Positions 1 to 8,281 of a stretch of 46,354 nt of DNA are shown piece by piece; positions within the stretch are counted from its first letter, which is position 1, and the number at the start of each line of letters is the position of its first letter. The notes under the pieces are model-generated. The model made no database searches. It saw only the letters and a list, made by a program, of their open reading frames with translations, and had not been told where the DNA came from. The stretch is from assembly GCF_004801405.1 (NCBI RefSeq), contig NZ_SSOB01000059.1:1-46354 (forward strand). Reading direction: 5' to 3'. Source of the DNA: Cohnella fermenti. Lineage in GTDB: Bacteria > Bacillota > Bacilli > Paenibacillales > Paenibacillaceae. Position numbers and translations under genes: made by a program.

Positions 1-123
1 TGCCGTCACGTTTGCGCGTTTACGGAGCGTCATCTCCACGTTGATTAAACAAAAACTCCCCGTTCTCTCCTCGTTAACCGACGCTTTTCGCGGCACACTT
101 GTTATCCCCGGTACCTAAGTAGT

Positions 124-257
124 AACGGTTTTTCGCATAAAATTGGCCATACGAGGCAGGCGGAAGATGATTTTATGTGATTTTTCGTATAAAATCGGTC
201 ATTCGAGGGGCTGGCGCCGATTTGTATGCGGTTTTTCACATAAAATTGGCCATACGG
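124..257 (-). repeat. phased palindrome array A (3 units)
   Basis: Three copies of a T5/A5-centred palindromic core lie with their T-runs starting at 129, 181 and 232, i.e. 52 and 51 bp apart. Read on the minus strand the cores are ATGTGA-AAAA-CCGCAT, ATACGA-AAAA-TCACAT and ATGCGA-AAAA-CCGtt. Each is preceded on that strand by ATTTT, and two of the three (145-152 and 250-257 side) carry the same TGGCCATACG-type flank. The array runs opposite to arrays B, C and D and has different flanks, so it is a subfamily of the same element. Confidence 0.8.
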
Positions 258-480
258 AGTGGTGGGGGCTGACGCGATCGGTCGGACGTCGTGGGCGCGA
301 TTGGTCGGTCATTGTGAACGCGATCGGAACGTCGGCGTGAAGGTGATCGAACGGTCGTCGTGAATGGTTGTCGTGAATGGTTGAGGAGGTTGGACGGAGC
401 TTCGTCTCTGGCGGGCAGCGGGTGGAGCGTTCCGTTATGGCGCTTGCTGTGGGGGCGATGCTGTCTTTCTGTTTTTGCCA

Positions 481-604
481 AAAGGGTGCCTTATCCCTTC
501 CATTCAGTTTCCCTTCGGTTGCCTGACCTGAACCGAGGGGATAAGGCACTCTCTGGCTAAGATGGCATTACTGAACGACGGGGATAAGGCGCCCTCTTCG
601 CTAA
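481..604. repeat. three copies of a GGGATAAGGC-centred repeat
   Basis: Two direct copies begin CTGAAC and contain GGGGATAAGGC followed by a C-rich stretch and GCTAA, at 528-560 and 571-604 (43-bp offset). A third, inverted copy at 481-507 reads CTGAATGGAAGGGATAAGGC on the minus strand. The inverted and first direct copies could pair as a large stem-loop around 491-545. Function unknown. Confidence 0.65.
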
Positions 605-607
605 AGT

Positions 608-631
608 GGACAGCCTGCCGGCAGGCTGTCC
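608..631. repeat. 24-bp perfect palindrome
   Basis: GGACAGCCTGCC is followed directly by its exact reverse complement GGCAGGCTGTCC. As RNA it would form a 10-bp stem with a CCGG loop. No T-run follows on either strand, so it is not a standard intrinsic terminator. It could be an operator or part of the neighbouring repeat element. Confidence 0.7.
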
Positions 632-693
632 GACGGATGCACGACGCACAAAGCGCGATAGGGAGCGGCGGCGACCGGGGAACGCAACGAGCT

Positions 694-780
694 TAAGAAG
701 TCAATGAACTAAGAAGTCAATGAACTAAGAAGTCAATGAACTAAGAAGTCAATAAGCTAAGAAGTCAACGAGTGAAGAAG
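694..780 (+). repeat. 16-bp tandem repeat, five copies plus a partial
   Basis: TAAGAAGTCAATGAAC is repeated exactly at 694, 710 and 726. Diverged copies start at 742 and 758 (ends AATAAGC and AACGAGT), and a partial copy starts at 774. The array ends about 40 bp before the rsmB start and so lies in its likely leader. It has no T-run or obvious fold. Copy number probably varies between strains by slippage. Confidence 0.85.
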
Positions 781-818
781 CAGGGCGCAAGCCTGCCGCA
801 ATCGGAGAGTGTAACGGA

Positions 819-2342
819 ATGAGCATGGATAAGCAATCGACCAAGCGGGGGCAGGGAAGCCCGCGCAAAGAGACAGCCCGTCCGAGAGGAGAAGCGCCCC
901 GCCCTGGCGGAGCGGCCAAGCCGGGGGCGGGAGCGGCGGCCAAGCCGGCATCGGGAGGAGCCCAGCGCAGGGCGCCGTCGCCCCGGGGGCCGCGCGAAGC
1001 GGCGCTGAATGTGCTGCTGAGGGTGGACCAGCAGGGGGCGTACAGCGGTCTCGAGCTGAATCGGGTGCTCTCGGCCGCGGCCTTGTCCCGGCAGGATGCC
1101 GCGCTGGCGACGGAGATCGTCTACGGCACCATTCAGCGGCTGAACACGATCGACCGCGTCCTCAAGGAGCGGGTCAAGGGATGGCCGAACAAGGTGGAGC
1201 CGTGGGTCCGCAGTCTGCTGCGGCTTAGTTATTATCAACTGAGGTGGCTGGATCGCGTGCCTGCTCACGCCGTGACGGACGAGGCGGTGCGGATCGCGAA
1301 GAAGCGGGGGCACGCCGGCATCGCGGGACTCGTGAACGGCGTTCTGCGCGGGCTGGTGCGCGAAGGGCTCGCGTCCGAGCTGCCTTCCGGGCTGGGGGAT
1401 GCGGAGCGGATCTCGCTGACCCACAGTTATCCGGAATGGCTCGTGAAGCGCTGGATCGATGTTTACGGCGCGGAGACGGCCGAAGCGATCTGCGAGGCGG
1501 GCAACGAGCCGCCGCAGAGCTCGGCGCGGGTCAATCCGACCCGGATCTCCCGCAGCGAGCTGCTGGAGCGAATGGACGAAGCGCAGATTTACGCTCGGCC
1601 TTCGAAGCTGGCGCCGGGCGGCATCGTCGCCTCCCGGGCCGGCAGCCTGGCGGCGACCGATTGGTATCGCGAAGGGCTGCTCACCGTGCAGGACGAGAGC
1701 TCGATGCTCGTCGCCGCCGTCGCCGGCCCGAAGCCGGGCATGCGCGTGCTCGACTGTTGCGCCGCTCCGGGAGGGAAGACGACTCATCTGGCGGAGCTGA
1801 TGGGAGATGCGGGCGAAGTTGTCGCCAACGATATTCATCCCCATAAGGAGGCGCTCGTCGCCGAGCAAGCCGCACGGCTCGGCCTCCGCAGCATTCGCAC
1901 TGTGGTCGGGGATGCGGCCGGCCTCGCGGACACGCTGCCTGCGGCTTCGATGGATGTGGTGCTGCTGGACGCCCCTTGCTCGGGGCTCGGGGTCATCCGG
2001 CGCAAGCCGGAGATCAAGTGGAACAAGAGCGAGGAGGACATCGCGGGATTGGCCGCGCTGCAGGCCGAGCTGCTGGAGAAGGTGCACAGCCTCGTTCGGC
2101 CCGGCGGAACGCTCGTCTACAGCACTTGCACGATTGCGAAGGAAGAGAACGAGGAAGCGATCCTCCGATTCCTGGAGAAGCATCCGAATTATATGCCGGA
2201 TACGGATTGGCCGCAGGAGATTATCGAATCCTTGAAGCAGGGGGGCGCGCTGCCGGAGCCGTTCGCGGGGATGGTGCAGCTTCTGCCGCAGCAGTTCGGC
2301 AGCGACGGCTTCTTCATCGCCAAGCTGAAGCGGCTTCCATAA
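819..2342 (+). CDS. rsmB: 16S rRNA (cytosine-967-C5)-methyltransferase RsmB
   Basis: A cytoplasmic SAM-dependent enzyme that makes m5C967 in 16S rRNA. The 507-aa product has a Pro/Ala/Gly/Arg-rich N-terminal tail (about residues 1-57), a NusB-like RNA-binding domain (about 58-185) and a Rossmann methyltransferase domain. Motif I reads VLDCCAAPGGKTTHLAE; the two catalytic cysteines lie in DAPCSGLG and YSTCT. The family is usually near 450 aa, so the basic tail is an extension. The ATG at 819 is preceded by GGAGAG at 804-809. It heads the rsmB-rlmN-prpC-prkC-rsgA-rpe order known from B. subtilis. Confidence 0.95.
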   Translation: MSMDKQSTKRGQGSPRKETARPRGEAPRPGGAAKPGAGAAAKPASGGAQRRAPSPRGPREAALNVLLRVDQQGAYSGLELNRVLSAAALSRQDAALATEIVYGTIQRLNTIDRVLKERVKGWPNKVEPWVRSLLRLSYYQLRWLDRVPAHAVTDEAVRIAKKRGHAGIAGLVNGVLRGLVREGLASELPSGLGDAERISLTHSYPEWLVKRWIDVYGAETAEAICEAGNEPPQSSARVNPTRISRSELLERMDEAQIYARPSKLAPGGIVASRAGSLAATDWYREGLLTVQDESSMLVAAVAGPKPGMRVLDCCAAPGGKTTHLAELMGDAGEVVANDIHPHKEALVAEQAARLGLRSIRTVVGDAAGLADTLPAASMDVVLLDAPCSGLGVIRRKPEIKWNKSEEDIAGLAALQAELLEKVHSLVRPGGTLVYSTCTIAKEENEEAILRFLEKHPNYMPDTDWPQEIIESLKQGGALPEPFAGMVQLLPQQFGSDGFFIAKLKRLP

Positions 2343-2403
2343 CGGCTCGCTGACGGATCGGCAACGCTTCGGCAATGGCTGGGCGACGTCCCGGCGGGCA
2401 ATC

Positions 2404-2432
2404 TTCTGCCGGAAGGACGTTTGTGATAAAAT
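2404..2432 (+). promoter_or_regulatory. possible sigma-A promoter before rlmN
   Basis: TTCTGC (2404-2409), 17 bp, then TAAAAT (2427-2432), about 20 bp before the rlmN start. The -35 box is weak, so this is a tentative internal promoter. Confidence 0.3.
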
Positions 2433-2454
2433 AGATCGAACGGTGGTGACACAT

Positions 2455-3687
2455 ATGGACAAAGTAGAGGACAACAAGAGCGAAATCAAGAGCGAGATCA
2501 AGAGCGAGATCAAGAGCGAGATCAAGAGCGAGATCAAGAGCGACAACAAAGGCGACAAAAAAGAATTGAAGGGCTTGGACAGCAAGCTGAACTACAAGCC
2601 GGATAAGCCCTTTATTTACGACTATTCGCTCGAACAGCTCCAGGAGTGGGTCAAGGAGCAAGGCGAAGCGGCATTCCGTGCCGGGCAGATCTTCGATTGG
2701 CTTTATGTGAAGCGGGTCGGCTCCTTCGAGGAGATGTCGAATTTGCCGAAGGCGCTGCGGGAGAAGCTTGCGGATGCGTTCGCCTTCGTCACGCTTAACG
2801 AGATTACGAAGTTCCAATCGAAGGACGGAACGGTCAAGTTCCTGTTCGGCCTGCATGACGATCATGCGATCGAGACGGTTCTCATGCGCCATAATTACGG
2901 GAACAGCGTCTGCGTCACGACGCAGGTCGGCTGCCGCATCGGCTGCACGTTCTGCGCGTCCACGCTCGGCGGACTCAAGCGCAATCTGACGGCCGGCGAG
3001 ATCGTCGCGCAGGTGGTGCAAGCGCAGCGCATGCTCGATCCGGAGAACGAACGGGTGTCGAGCATCGTGATCATGGGCTCCGGGGAGCCGTTCGAGAATT
3101 ACGACAACATGATGACGTTCCTCCGCCTGATGACGCATCCGAAGGGACTTAATATCGGCCAGCGCCACATCACGGTGTCGACGAGCGGCATCGTGCCGAA
3201 CATGTATCGCTTCGCGGACGAGAACACGCAGATCAGCCTGGCGATCTCGATCCACGCTCCGAACGACGAGCTCCGCTCGAAGCTGATGCCGGTCAACCGC
3301 CGCTTCCGCTTCGACGAGGTCATGGACGCGTGCAAGTATTACATCGAGAAGACGGGCCGGCGGCTGACGTTCGAGTACGCGCTCATCGGCGGCGTGAACG
3401 ACCGGCCGGAGCACGCGGAGGAGCTTGGCGATCTGCTGCAGGGAATGCTCTGCCACGTCAATCTCATTCCGGTCAACTACGTTCCGGAACGGAATTACGT
3501 TCGGACGCCCCGCGACGATATCTTCGAGTTCCAGCGCATTCTGGAGCGCAAGAAGATCAACGCGACGATCCGTCGGGAGCAGGGCCACGATATCGCTGCC
3601 GCCTGCGGACAGTTGCGCGCGAAGCATACGGAAGAGAAAGAGAAGAGAGAGCGGCTGGAGAAGGAGAAAGAGGCTCAGGCGAGGTGA
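2455..3687 (+). CDS. rlmN: 23S rRNA/tRNA adenine-C2 methyltransferase RlmN
   Basis: A radical-SAM enzyme that makes m2A2503 in 23S rRNA and m2A37 in some tRNAs. The 4Fe-4S motif CRIGCTFC is present, and the C-terminal acceptor cysteine lies in AAACGQ. I chose ATG 2455 because GGTGGTGA (2442-2449) sits at ribosome-site distance; GTG codons at 2443 and 2446 are part of that site. The start gives 410 aa. The N-terminus carries five KSEI tetrapeptides plus two degenerate ones, outside the conserved fold. The C-terminus ends in a charged Lys/Glu tail (about residues 390-410). The stop overlaps the ribosome site of the next gene. Confidence 0.95.
   Translation: MDKVEDNKSEIKSEIKSEIKSEIKSEIKSDNKGDKKELKGLDSKLNYKPDKPFIYDYSLEQLQEWVKEQGEAAFRAGQIFDWLYVKRVGSFEEMSNLPKALREKLADAFAFVTLNEITKFQSKDGTVKFLFGLHDDHAIETVLMRHNYGNSVCVTTQVGCRIGCTFCASTLGGLKRNLTAGEIVAQVVQAQRMLDPENERVSSIVIMGSGEPFENYDNMMTFLRLMTHPKGLNIGQRHITVSTSGIVPNMYRFADENTQISLAISIHAPNDELRSKLMPVNRRFRFDEVMDACKYYIEKTGRRLTFEYALIGGVNDRPEHAEELGDLLQGMLCHVNLIPVNYVPERNYVRTPRDDIFEFQRILERKKINATIRREQGHDIAAACGQLRAKHTEEKEKRERLEKEKEAQAR
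2476..2559 (+). repeat. 12-bp tandem repeat inside rlmN
   Basis: AAGAGCGAGATC (Lys-Ser-Glu-Ile) occurs five times in frame at 2476-2535, the first copy with GAA for GAG. Two degenerate copies follow (KSDN, KGDK). Because the unit is a multiple of three, slippage would change tail length without breaking the frame. Confidence 0.9.
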
Positions 3688-3692
3688 TCGTT

Positions 3693-4460
3693 GTGAAGAC
3701 GGCATTGAGAACTCATGTGGGAAGAGTACGGCAAGTGAACGAAGACAGCGCGTGGGTGGATACGCTCGGCAGCGGATTGATCGCGGCCGTTGTCGCCGAC
3801 GGCATGGGCGGGCACAAGGCGGGGGAGATCGCGAGCGGGCTCACGGTCGAGAGCGTCGTCGCTTCGCTGTCGTCCTGGCAGGAGGAGCTCGGCTCCGACG
3901 CGGCCGCGATTCGTCTGAAGGAGCTGATCCGGCGGGCGAATTCGGTCGTCTACGAGACCGCGTCCGGCAACGATCAGTATTCCAACATGGGAACGACGAT
4001 CGTGCTCGCGCTGCTGGACCCGAACGCCGGCCTGATCGGCCACATCGGCGACAGCCGGGCGTACCGGCTTCGGGCCGGCGAGCTTCTGCAACTGACCGAG
4101 GACCATACGCTCGTGCACGAGCTGACCAAGTCGGGCCAGCTTAGCCCGGAAGAAGCGGCTACTCACCCGAGGCGGAACGTGCTGATGAGAGCGCTTGGCA
4201 CCGATCTGCAGGTCGAGGTGGACGTTCTGCGCTTCGACTGGCTGCCGGGAGATCTTCTTCTTCTCTGCAGCGACGGGCTCAGCTCGCTGGTCGAGGAGCA
4301 TCTCATCAAGGATACGCTGACGGAAGCGAGCTCCAACCTGGAGCAGAAGGCGGAGCGGCTGATCGCCCTCGCCTTGCTGGCCGGCGGAGACGACAACGTC
4401 ACTGTCGCGCTTGTGGAACACGAGCCGGACGTTGGCGTCGCCGGAGGAGGGAAGGCATGA
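3693..4460 (+). CDS. prpC: PP2C-type Ser/Thr protein phosphatase PrpC (Stp)
   Basis: A metal-dependent cytoplasmic phosphatase that reverses phosphorylation by the PASTA kinase encoded next door. PP2C motifs in order: ADGMGGH near the N-terminus, GDSRAYRL, DHTLVHEL, CSDGLSSLV and GGDDNVTV; the aspartates of DGMGGH, SDG and GDDN are the metal ligands. GTG 3693 gives 255 aa, the usual length, and is preceded by an excellent site, GAGGTGAT at 3681-3688, which overlaps the rlmN stop. The gene ends in an ATGA overlap with prkC (4457-4460), so the two are translationally coupled. Confidence 0.93.
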   Translation: MKTALRTHVGRVRQVNEDSAWVDTLGSGLIAAVVADGMGGHKAGEIASGLTVESVVASLSSWQEELGSDAAAIRLKELIRRANSVVYETASGNDQYSNMGTTIVLALLDPNAGLIGHIGDSRAYRLRAGELLQLTEDHTLVHELTKSGQLSPEEAATHPRRNVLMRALGTDLQVEVDVLRFDWLPGDLLLLCSDGLSSLVEEHLIKDTLTEASSNLEQKAERLIALALLAGGDDNVTVALVEHEPDVGVAGGGKA

Positions 4461-6541
4461 TCGGACATACGCTAGGTGGTCGGTACGAACTGCTGGATCG
4501 CGTCGGGGGAGGCGGCATGGCCCTGGTCTACAAGGCTCGGGACAATCTGCTCAACCGGCTCGTCGCGGTGAAGGTGCTGCGTCAGCAATTCATGCACGAC
4601 GAGGATTTCGTACGCCGGTTCCGCCGGGAGGCGCAGTCGGCCGCAGCCCTGTCCCATCCGAATATCGTCAGCATTTACGACGTCGGGCAGGAACAGGATA
4701 CGCACTACATCATTATGGAATTCGTCGATGGCTACAACCTGAACGAAATCATTCGCGACAGGGCGCCTCTGCAGGTCGAAGAAGCGGTGCGGATTGCCGC
4801 CCAGATCTCCGACGCGCTGGATCACGCCCATCATAACCAAATCATTCATCGCGATATCAAGCCGCACAACATCCTCATTGGCAAAAACGGCCGGGTAAAG
4901 GTGACGGACTTCGGAATTGCGAGGGCGGTGACGACATCGACGATTACCCAGACCGGCTCCGTGCTCGGTTCGGTGCATTATTTCTCTCCCGAGCATGCCA
5001 AGGGAGTCAGCACCGGGGAGAAGTCCGACATCTATTCGCTCGGCATCGTCCTGTACCAGATGCTGACGGGGCGGCTTCCGTTCCTTGGGGAGAGCCCGAT
5101 CAGCGTGGCGCTTAAGCACCTTCAGGAGCCGTTCGAGCGGCCGAAGCTTGTGAATCCCCACATTCCGCAAAGTGTCGAGAACATTATTCTCAAGGCGATG
5201 CGGAAAAACCCGCAGGAGAGGTATCCGTCCGCGAAGATGATGCTTCAGGATCTGGAGACGTGCCTGCAGCCGCAGCGCCTGCACGAGCCGCCGATTCAGT
5301 TCCCGAGCGATTCGCTTGAGGACGACGGGGAGCAGACGCTCGTCATGCCGGCGCTGAAGCCGGACATGCGGATGTCGGCGGAGGAGACGATCGCGAAGAA
5401 CGGGCAGGGCGGAGACGACGAAGAGGAAGAGCCGAAGCGCCGCTGGGTCGCGCCGACCGTGTTCGCGGTCATCGCCGCGATTCTGATCGCCGTGCTGATC
5501 TGGGCCGTGTTCGCGCTGAAGGGCTCGTTCGTCCCGAAGGACGTGGACGTGCCGACCGTGGTCGAGATGAGCTTCGAGGACGCTCAGGCGAAGCTGGCCG
5601 AGTTCGGTCTCGTCGCAGCCATGCCGTATCCGGAGGAAGCGAACGACACCATCCCCGCAGGGTACGTAATCCGGCAGGACAAGCAGGATATGAAGGTCAA
5701 GGAAGGCGCGACGATTACGCTGACGGTCAGCACCGGGCCGGAGCTGTCGACGATGCCCTCTCTTACGGATAAAGACATCAAGGACGCGATTGCGGAGCTC
5801 AAGGCGCTCGGGGTGACGGAAGATCGGATCAAGCAGAATTCGATTCACGACGAGAGCGATGCGGGCACGGTGCTTGAGCAAGATCCCGCATCCGGCGACA
5901 GCTTCGATCCGGAGAAGGATACGATTACGCTAACGGTCAGCGAAGGGCTCGAGGAGTTCGCGATGCCGGAGCTGATCGGCCTCACGCTTGAGGAAGTCAA
6001 GGCCAAGCTGCTGCAGTACGACCTGAAGCTGCCGGACGGCAACATTAATTACGAGAAGAGCTATTCGACCAAAGGCCATGTGTTCAAGCAATTCCCCGCG
6101 GAGAAGAACGAGCTCGTGACGGCCGGCACGGAAGTGCAGATCTGGATAGCCAGCGGCTTCCCGGACGATGCGAAGCAGCGCCCGTTCGAATTGACGGTGT
6201 ACCCGACGATCGACGGCCAGACGAGCAGCGTGCGGATTCTGATCTCGGATGCGCTCGGCGAAGGCAGGGAGTGGGGCGTGAAGAAGGTTCAATCCCCTTC
6301 GACCTATACGCTTACGCTGGTGTTGGCGCCGGGGACGAGCGGCAAGGTGACGGTCTATCGGGACAACGACTTCTTCGACGAATACATCGTGCCTTACGAG
6401 GACGATATCCCGGCCTCGGCGGAACCGCCGGCGGAGGAGTCGTCCGAACCCGAGGATAGCGGCGGGACGGACACGGGGACGACCGGCGAAGGCGGAACGG
6501 AATCCGGCGGCGATCCGGCGACGGACAATTCACAGGGATAG
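4457..6541 (+). CDS. prkC: PASTA-domain Ser/Thr protein kinase PrkC
   Basis: A membrane kinase sensing peptidoglycan fragments; in Bacillus it acts in germination and cell-wall control. The 694-aa protein has a Hanks kinase domain: Gly loop VGGGGMALVYKARD (about 16-29), VAVKVL lysine near 39, HRDIKPHN near 130-138, DFGIARA near 152, and a Thr/Ser-rich activation loop before SPEHAKG. One membrane segment lies at about 331-353, followed by three PASTA repeats (about 365-575) and a beta-rich domain. The extracellular end is an acidic Ser/Gly/Thr/Glu tail. The FHA protein at 30883-31581 is one possible reader of its phosphothreonines (inference). Confidence 0.95.
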   Translation: MIGHTLGGRYELLDRVGGGGMALVYKARDNLLNRLVAVKVLRQQFMHDEDFVRRFRREAQSAAALSHPNIVSIYDVGQEQDTHYIIMEFVDGYNLNEIIRDRAPLQVEEAVRIAAQISDALDHAHHNQIIHRDIKPHNILIGKNGRVKVTDFGIARAVTTSTITQTGSVLGSVHYFSPEHAKGVSTGEKSDIYSLGIVLYQMLTGRLPFLGESPISVALKHLQEPFERPKLVNPHIPQSVENIILKAMRKNPQERYPSAKMMLQDLETCLQPQRLHEPPIQFPSDSLEDDGEQTLVMPALKPDMRMSAEETIAKNGQGGDDEEEEPKRRWVAPTVFAVIAAILIAVLIWAVFALKGSFVPKDVDVPTVVEMSFEDAQAKLAEFGLVAAMPYPEEANDTIPAGYVIRQDKQDMKVKEGATITLTVSTGPELSTMPSLTDKDIKDAIAELKALGVTEDRIKQNSIHDESDAGTVLEQDPASGDSFDPEKDTITLTVSEGLEEFAMPELIGLTLEEVKAKLLQYDLKLPDGNINYEKSYSTKGHVFKQFPAEKNELVTAGTEVQIWIASGFPDDAKQRPFELTVYPTIDGQTSSVRILISDALGEGREWGVKKVQSPSTYTLTLVLAPGTSGKVTVYRDNDFFDEYIVPYEDDIPASAEPPAEESSEPEDSGGTDTGTTGEGGTESGGDPATDNSQG

Positions 6542-6552
6542 GGAGCGTGCCG

Positions 6553-7455
6553 ATGCCGCAAGGAATGATCTACAAGGCGCTAAGCGGGTATTACTACGTG
6601 GAGACGGAGGAGGGGCAGACGGTTCAGTGCCGGGCGCGCGGCATCTTCAAGAAGCGGGGGCAATCCCCGCTTGTCGGGGATCGCGTCGTCTTCAGCGAGA
6701 CGGAGAACGGGGAAGGAACGGTCGACGAGCTGCTCCCCCGGACGACGGAGCTGATCCGGCCGCCGGTCGCGAACGCGAGCCTGGCCGTTCTCGTCTTCTC
6801 GATCATCCGTCCGGAGCTGAATCTTCAGCTTCTCGACAAGTTCCTTGTGCACATCGAGCACACGGGGCTGGAGACGCTGATCGTGTTCACGAAGCTGGAT
6901 GCGATGGAAGCGTCGGAGGAGCGCGAACGGATCGAAGCGGACGTGACGGCCGCACGCGCGCTCTACTCTTCCATCGGGTACGAGACCGCGCTTGTCAGCT
7001 CGAAGCGGGGCGACGGAATTCCGGAGCTGCAAGCGAGGCTCAAGGACCGGGTCGGCGTCTTCGCGGGACAATCGGGCGTCGGCAAGTCCTCGCTCGTCAA
7101 TGCCCTCGTCCCGGGACTTACGCTCGAGACGAACGAGATCAGCGAGAAGCTTGGCCGAGGCAAGCATACGACCCGGCATGTCGAGCTCGTCCGGCTGGAG
7201 GGCGGCGGCTGTGTCGCGGATACGCCGGGCTTCAGCCAGCTCGACTTCGGGGAGCTTGGAATCGAGGAGATCGGCTCCTGCTTCAAGGAATTCCGGGAGC
7301 TGGCGGGCGGCTGCAAGTTCAGAGGCTGCACGCACGTCCACGAGCCCGATTGCGCGGTTAAGGAAGCGCTGGAGCAAGGCGCCGTCGCCGCGAGCCGCTA
7401 TGAGCATTACGTCAGCTTCATGACCGAGTGGAGAGAGAACAGACGGAGGTATTAA
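6553..7455 (+). CDS. rsgA: ribosome small-subunit biogenesis GTPase RsgA
   Basis: A circularly permuted GTPase that checks maturation of the 30S subunit; a known PrkC/PrpC neighbour. It has an N-terminal OB fold, FTKLD (G4) before the P-loop GQSGVGKSSL, then DTPGFSQLDF, and a C-terminal zinc knuckle (CKFRGCTHVHEPDC). ATG 6553 is preferred over GTG 6547 because GGGAG at 6541-6545 is correctly spaced; it gives 300 aa. It follows prkC by 11 bp and precedes rpe by 4 bp. Confidence 0.94.
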   Translation: MPQGMIYKALSGYYYVETEEGQTVQCRARGIFKKRGQSPLVGDRVVFSETENGEGTVDELLPRTTELIRPPVANASLAVLVFSIIRPELNLQLLDKFLVHIEHTGLETLIVFTKLDAMEASEERERIEADVTAARALYSSIGYETALVSSKRGDGIPELQARLKDRVGVFAGQSGVGKSSLVNALVPGLTLETNEISEKLGRGKHTTRHVELVRLEGGGCVADTPGFSQLDFGELGIEEIGSCFKEFRELAGGCKFRGCTHVHEPDCAVKEALEQGAVAASRYEHYVSFMTEWRENRRRY

Positions 7456-7459
7456 GGGT

Positions 7460-8119
7460 ATGACGATTGTAGCACCATCCATCCTGTCGGCGGACTTCGC
7501 CCGGCTCGGAGAGGACGTCCGCACGGCGGAGCGCATCGGCGCGGACTGGATTCATATCGATATTATGGACGGCCAATACGTTCCGAATCTGACGTTCGGC
7601 CCTCCGATCGTCGCGGCAATTCGCTCCTGTACAAGCCTTCCGTTTGACGTTCATCTGATGGTGAATACGCCGGAGAAGCTTCTCGACGACTTGAAGCGAG
7701 CCGGAGCCGACCGGATTACGGTCCACGCCGAGGCATGCCTTCACTTGCACCGAACGATTCATGCGATCCGCGAGCTCGGCCTCAAGGCGGGCGTGGCGCT
7801 GAACCCTCATACCCCCTTGTCCGTGCTGGATTACGTGCTGGAAGACATCGATCTGGCGCTGATCATGACCGTCAATCCGGGGTTCGGAGGGCAGTCGTTC
7901 ATTCCGGCCATGCTGCCGAAGATCCGCGAGCTTCGCAGCCGCCTGGACGCGAAAGGGCTGACCGATGTGCATATCGAGGTGGACGGCGGCATCAACGCCG
8001 AGACGGCCGCTCTCGTGAAGCAAGCCGGAGCGAATGCGCTTGTCGCAGGCAATTACATCTATGGAAGCGACGACCCGCTCGCTGCCGTGGCAAGCCTCAG
8101 AAGCGCTTCGGTCGAATGA
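7460..8119 (+). CDS. rpe: ribulose-phosphate 3-epimerase
   Basis: Interconverts ribulose-5-P and xylulose-5-P in the pentose phosphate pathway. The 219-aa TIM barrel shows IAPSILSADFARLG at the start, DIMDGQYVPNLTFGP, DVHLMV, MTVNPGFGGQSF and EVDGGI. It begins 4 bp after rsgA and is co-transcribed. In B. subtilis thiN (thiamine pyrophosphokinase) follows rpe; here it is missing and spoVM is next. Confidence 0.95.
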   Translation: MTIVAPSILSADFARLGEDVRTAERIGADWIHIDIMDGQYVPNLTFGPPIVAAIRSCTSLPFDVHLMVNTPEKLLDDLKRAGADRITVHAEACLHLHRTIHAIRELGLKAGVALNPHTPLSVLDYVLEDIDLALIMTVNPGFGGQSFIPAMLPKIRELRSRLDAKGLTDVHIEVDGGINAETAALVKQAGANALVAGNYIYGSDDPLAAVASLRSASVE

Positions 8120-8188
8120 CGCGAAGGGAAGCAACATAAGGAATGAAGATTCTCCGCATCCGCCCGGACTAGGACAACGTCCCTCTTG

Positions 8189-8196
8189 CATACACT
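8189..8196 (+). promoter_or_regulatory. candidate sigma-E -10 element for spoVM
   Basis: CATACACT matches the sigma-E -10 consensus CATACANT and lies 86 bp before the spoVM start. spoVM is mother-cell (sigma-E) controlled in B. subtilis. I see no good -35 element at the expected distance, so the call is tentative. Confidence 0.4.
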
Positions 8197-8281
8197 AGAA
8201 TCAACAGCGCGTGTTCAACGGTTAGGCGCGTTCGTGCGCTGGGCTGCGGGGGACGCTCTAGGTCCGGAGGAGGGGTGGAGG

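Larger units (their letters stand above)
1..818. other. gene-free, repeat-rich region upstream of rsmB
   Basis: I see no convincing gene here. Short open frames exist on both strands, but they lack ribosome sites and run through repeats. The stretch holds a phased palindrome array (124-257), a GGGATAAGGC repeat family (481-604), a 24-bp perfect palindrome (608-631) and a 16-bp tandem repeat (694-780), each listed separately. Bases 1-123 and 258-480 show nothing I recognise. In B. subtilis rsmB is preceded directly by fmt and def; those genes are not visible here, so the operon seems to have been split or to begin at rsmB. Confidence 0.6.

Noticed and set aside
765..2585. 606-codon open frame on the minus strand opposite rsmB
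   Set aside because: It is the antisense shadow of rsmB in high-GC DNA. It has Arg/Pro/Leu-rich content, no domains, and extends through the rlmN repeat.
8120..8281. thiN remnant between rpe and spoVM
   Set aside because: Read on both strands, the 160 bp show no ThiN-like sequence, only a possible sigma-E element and a ribosome site.
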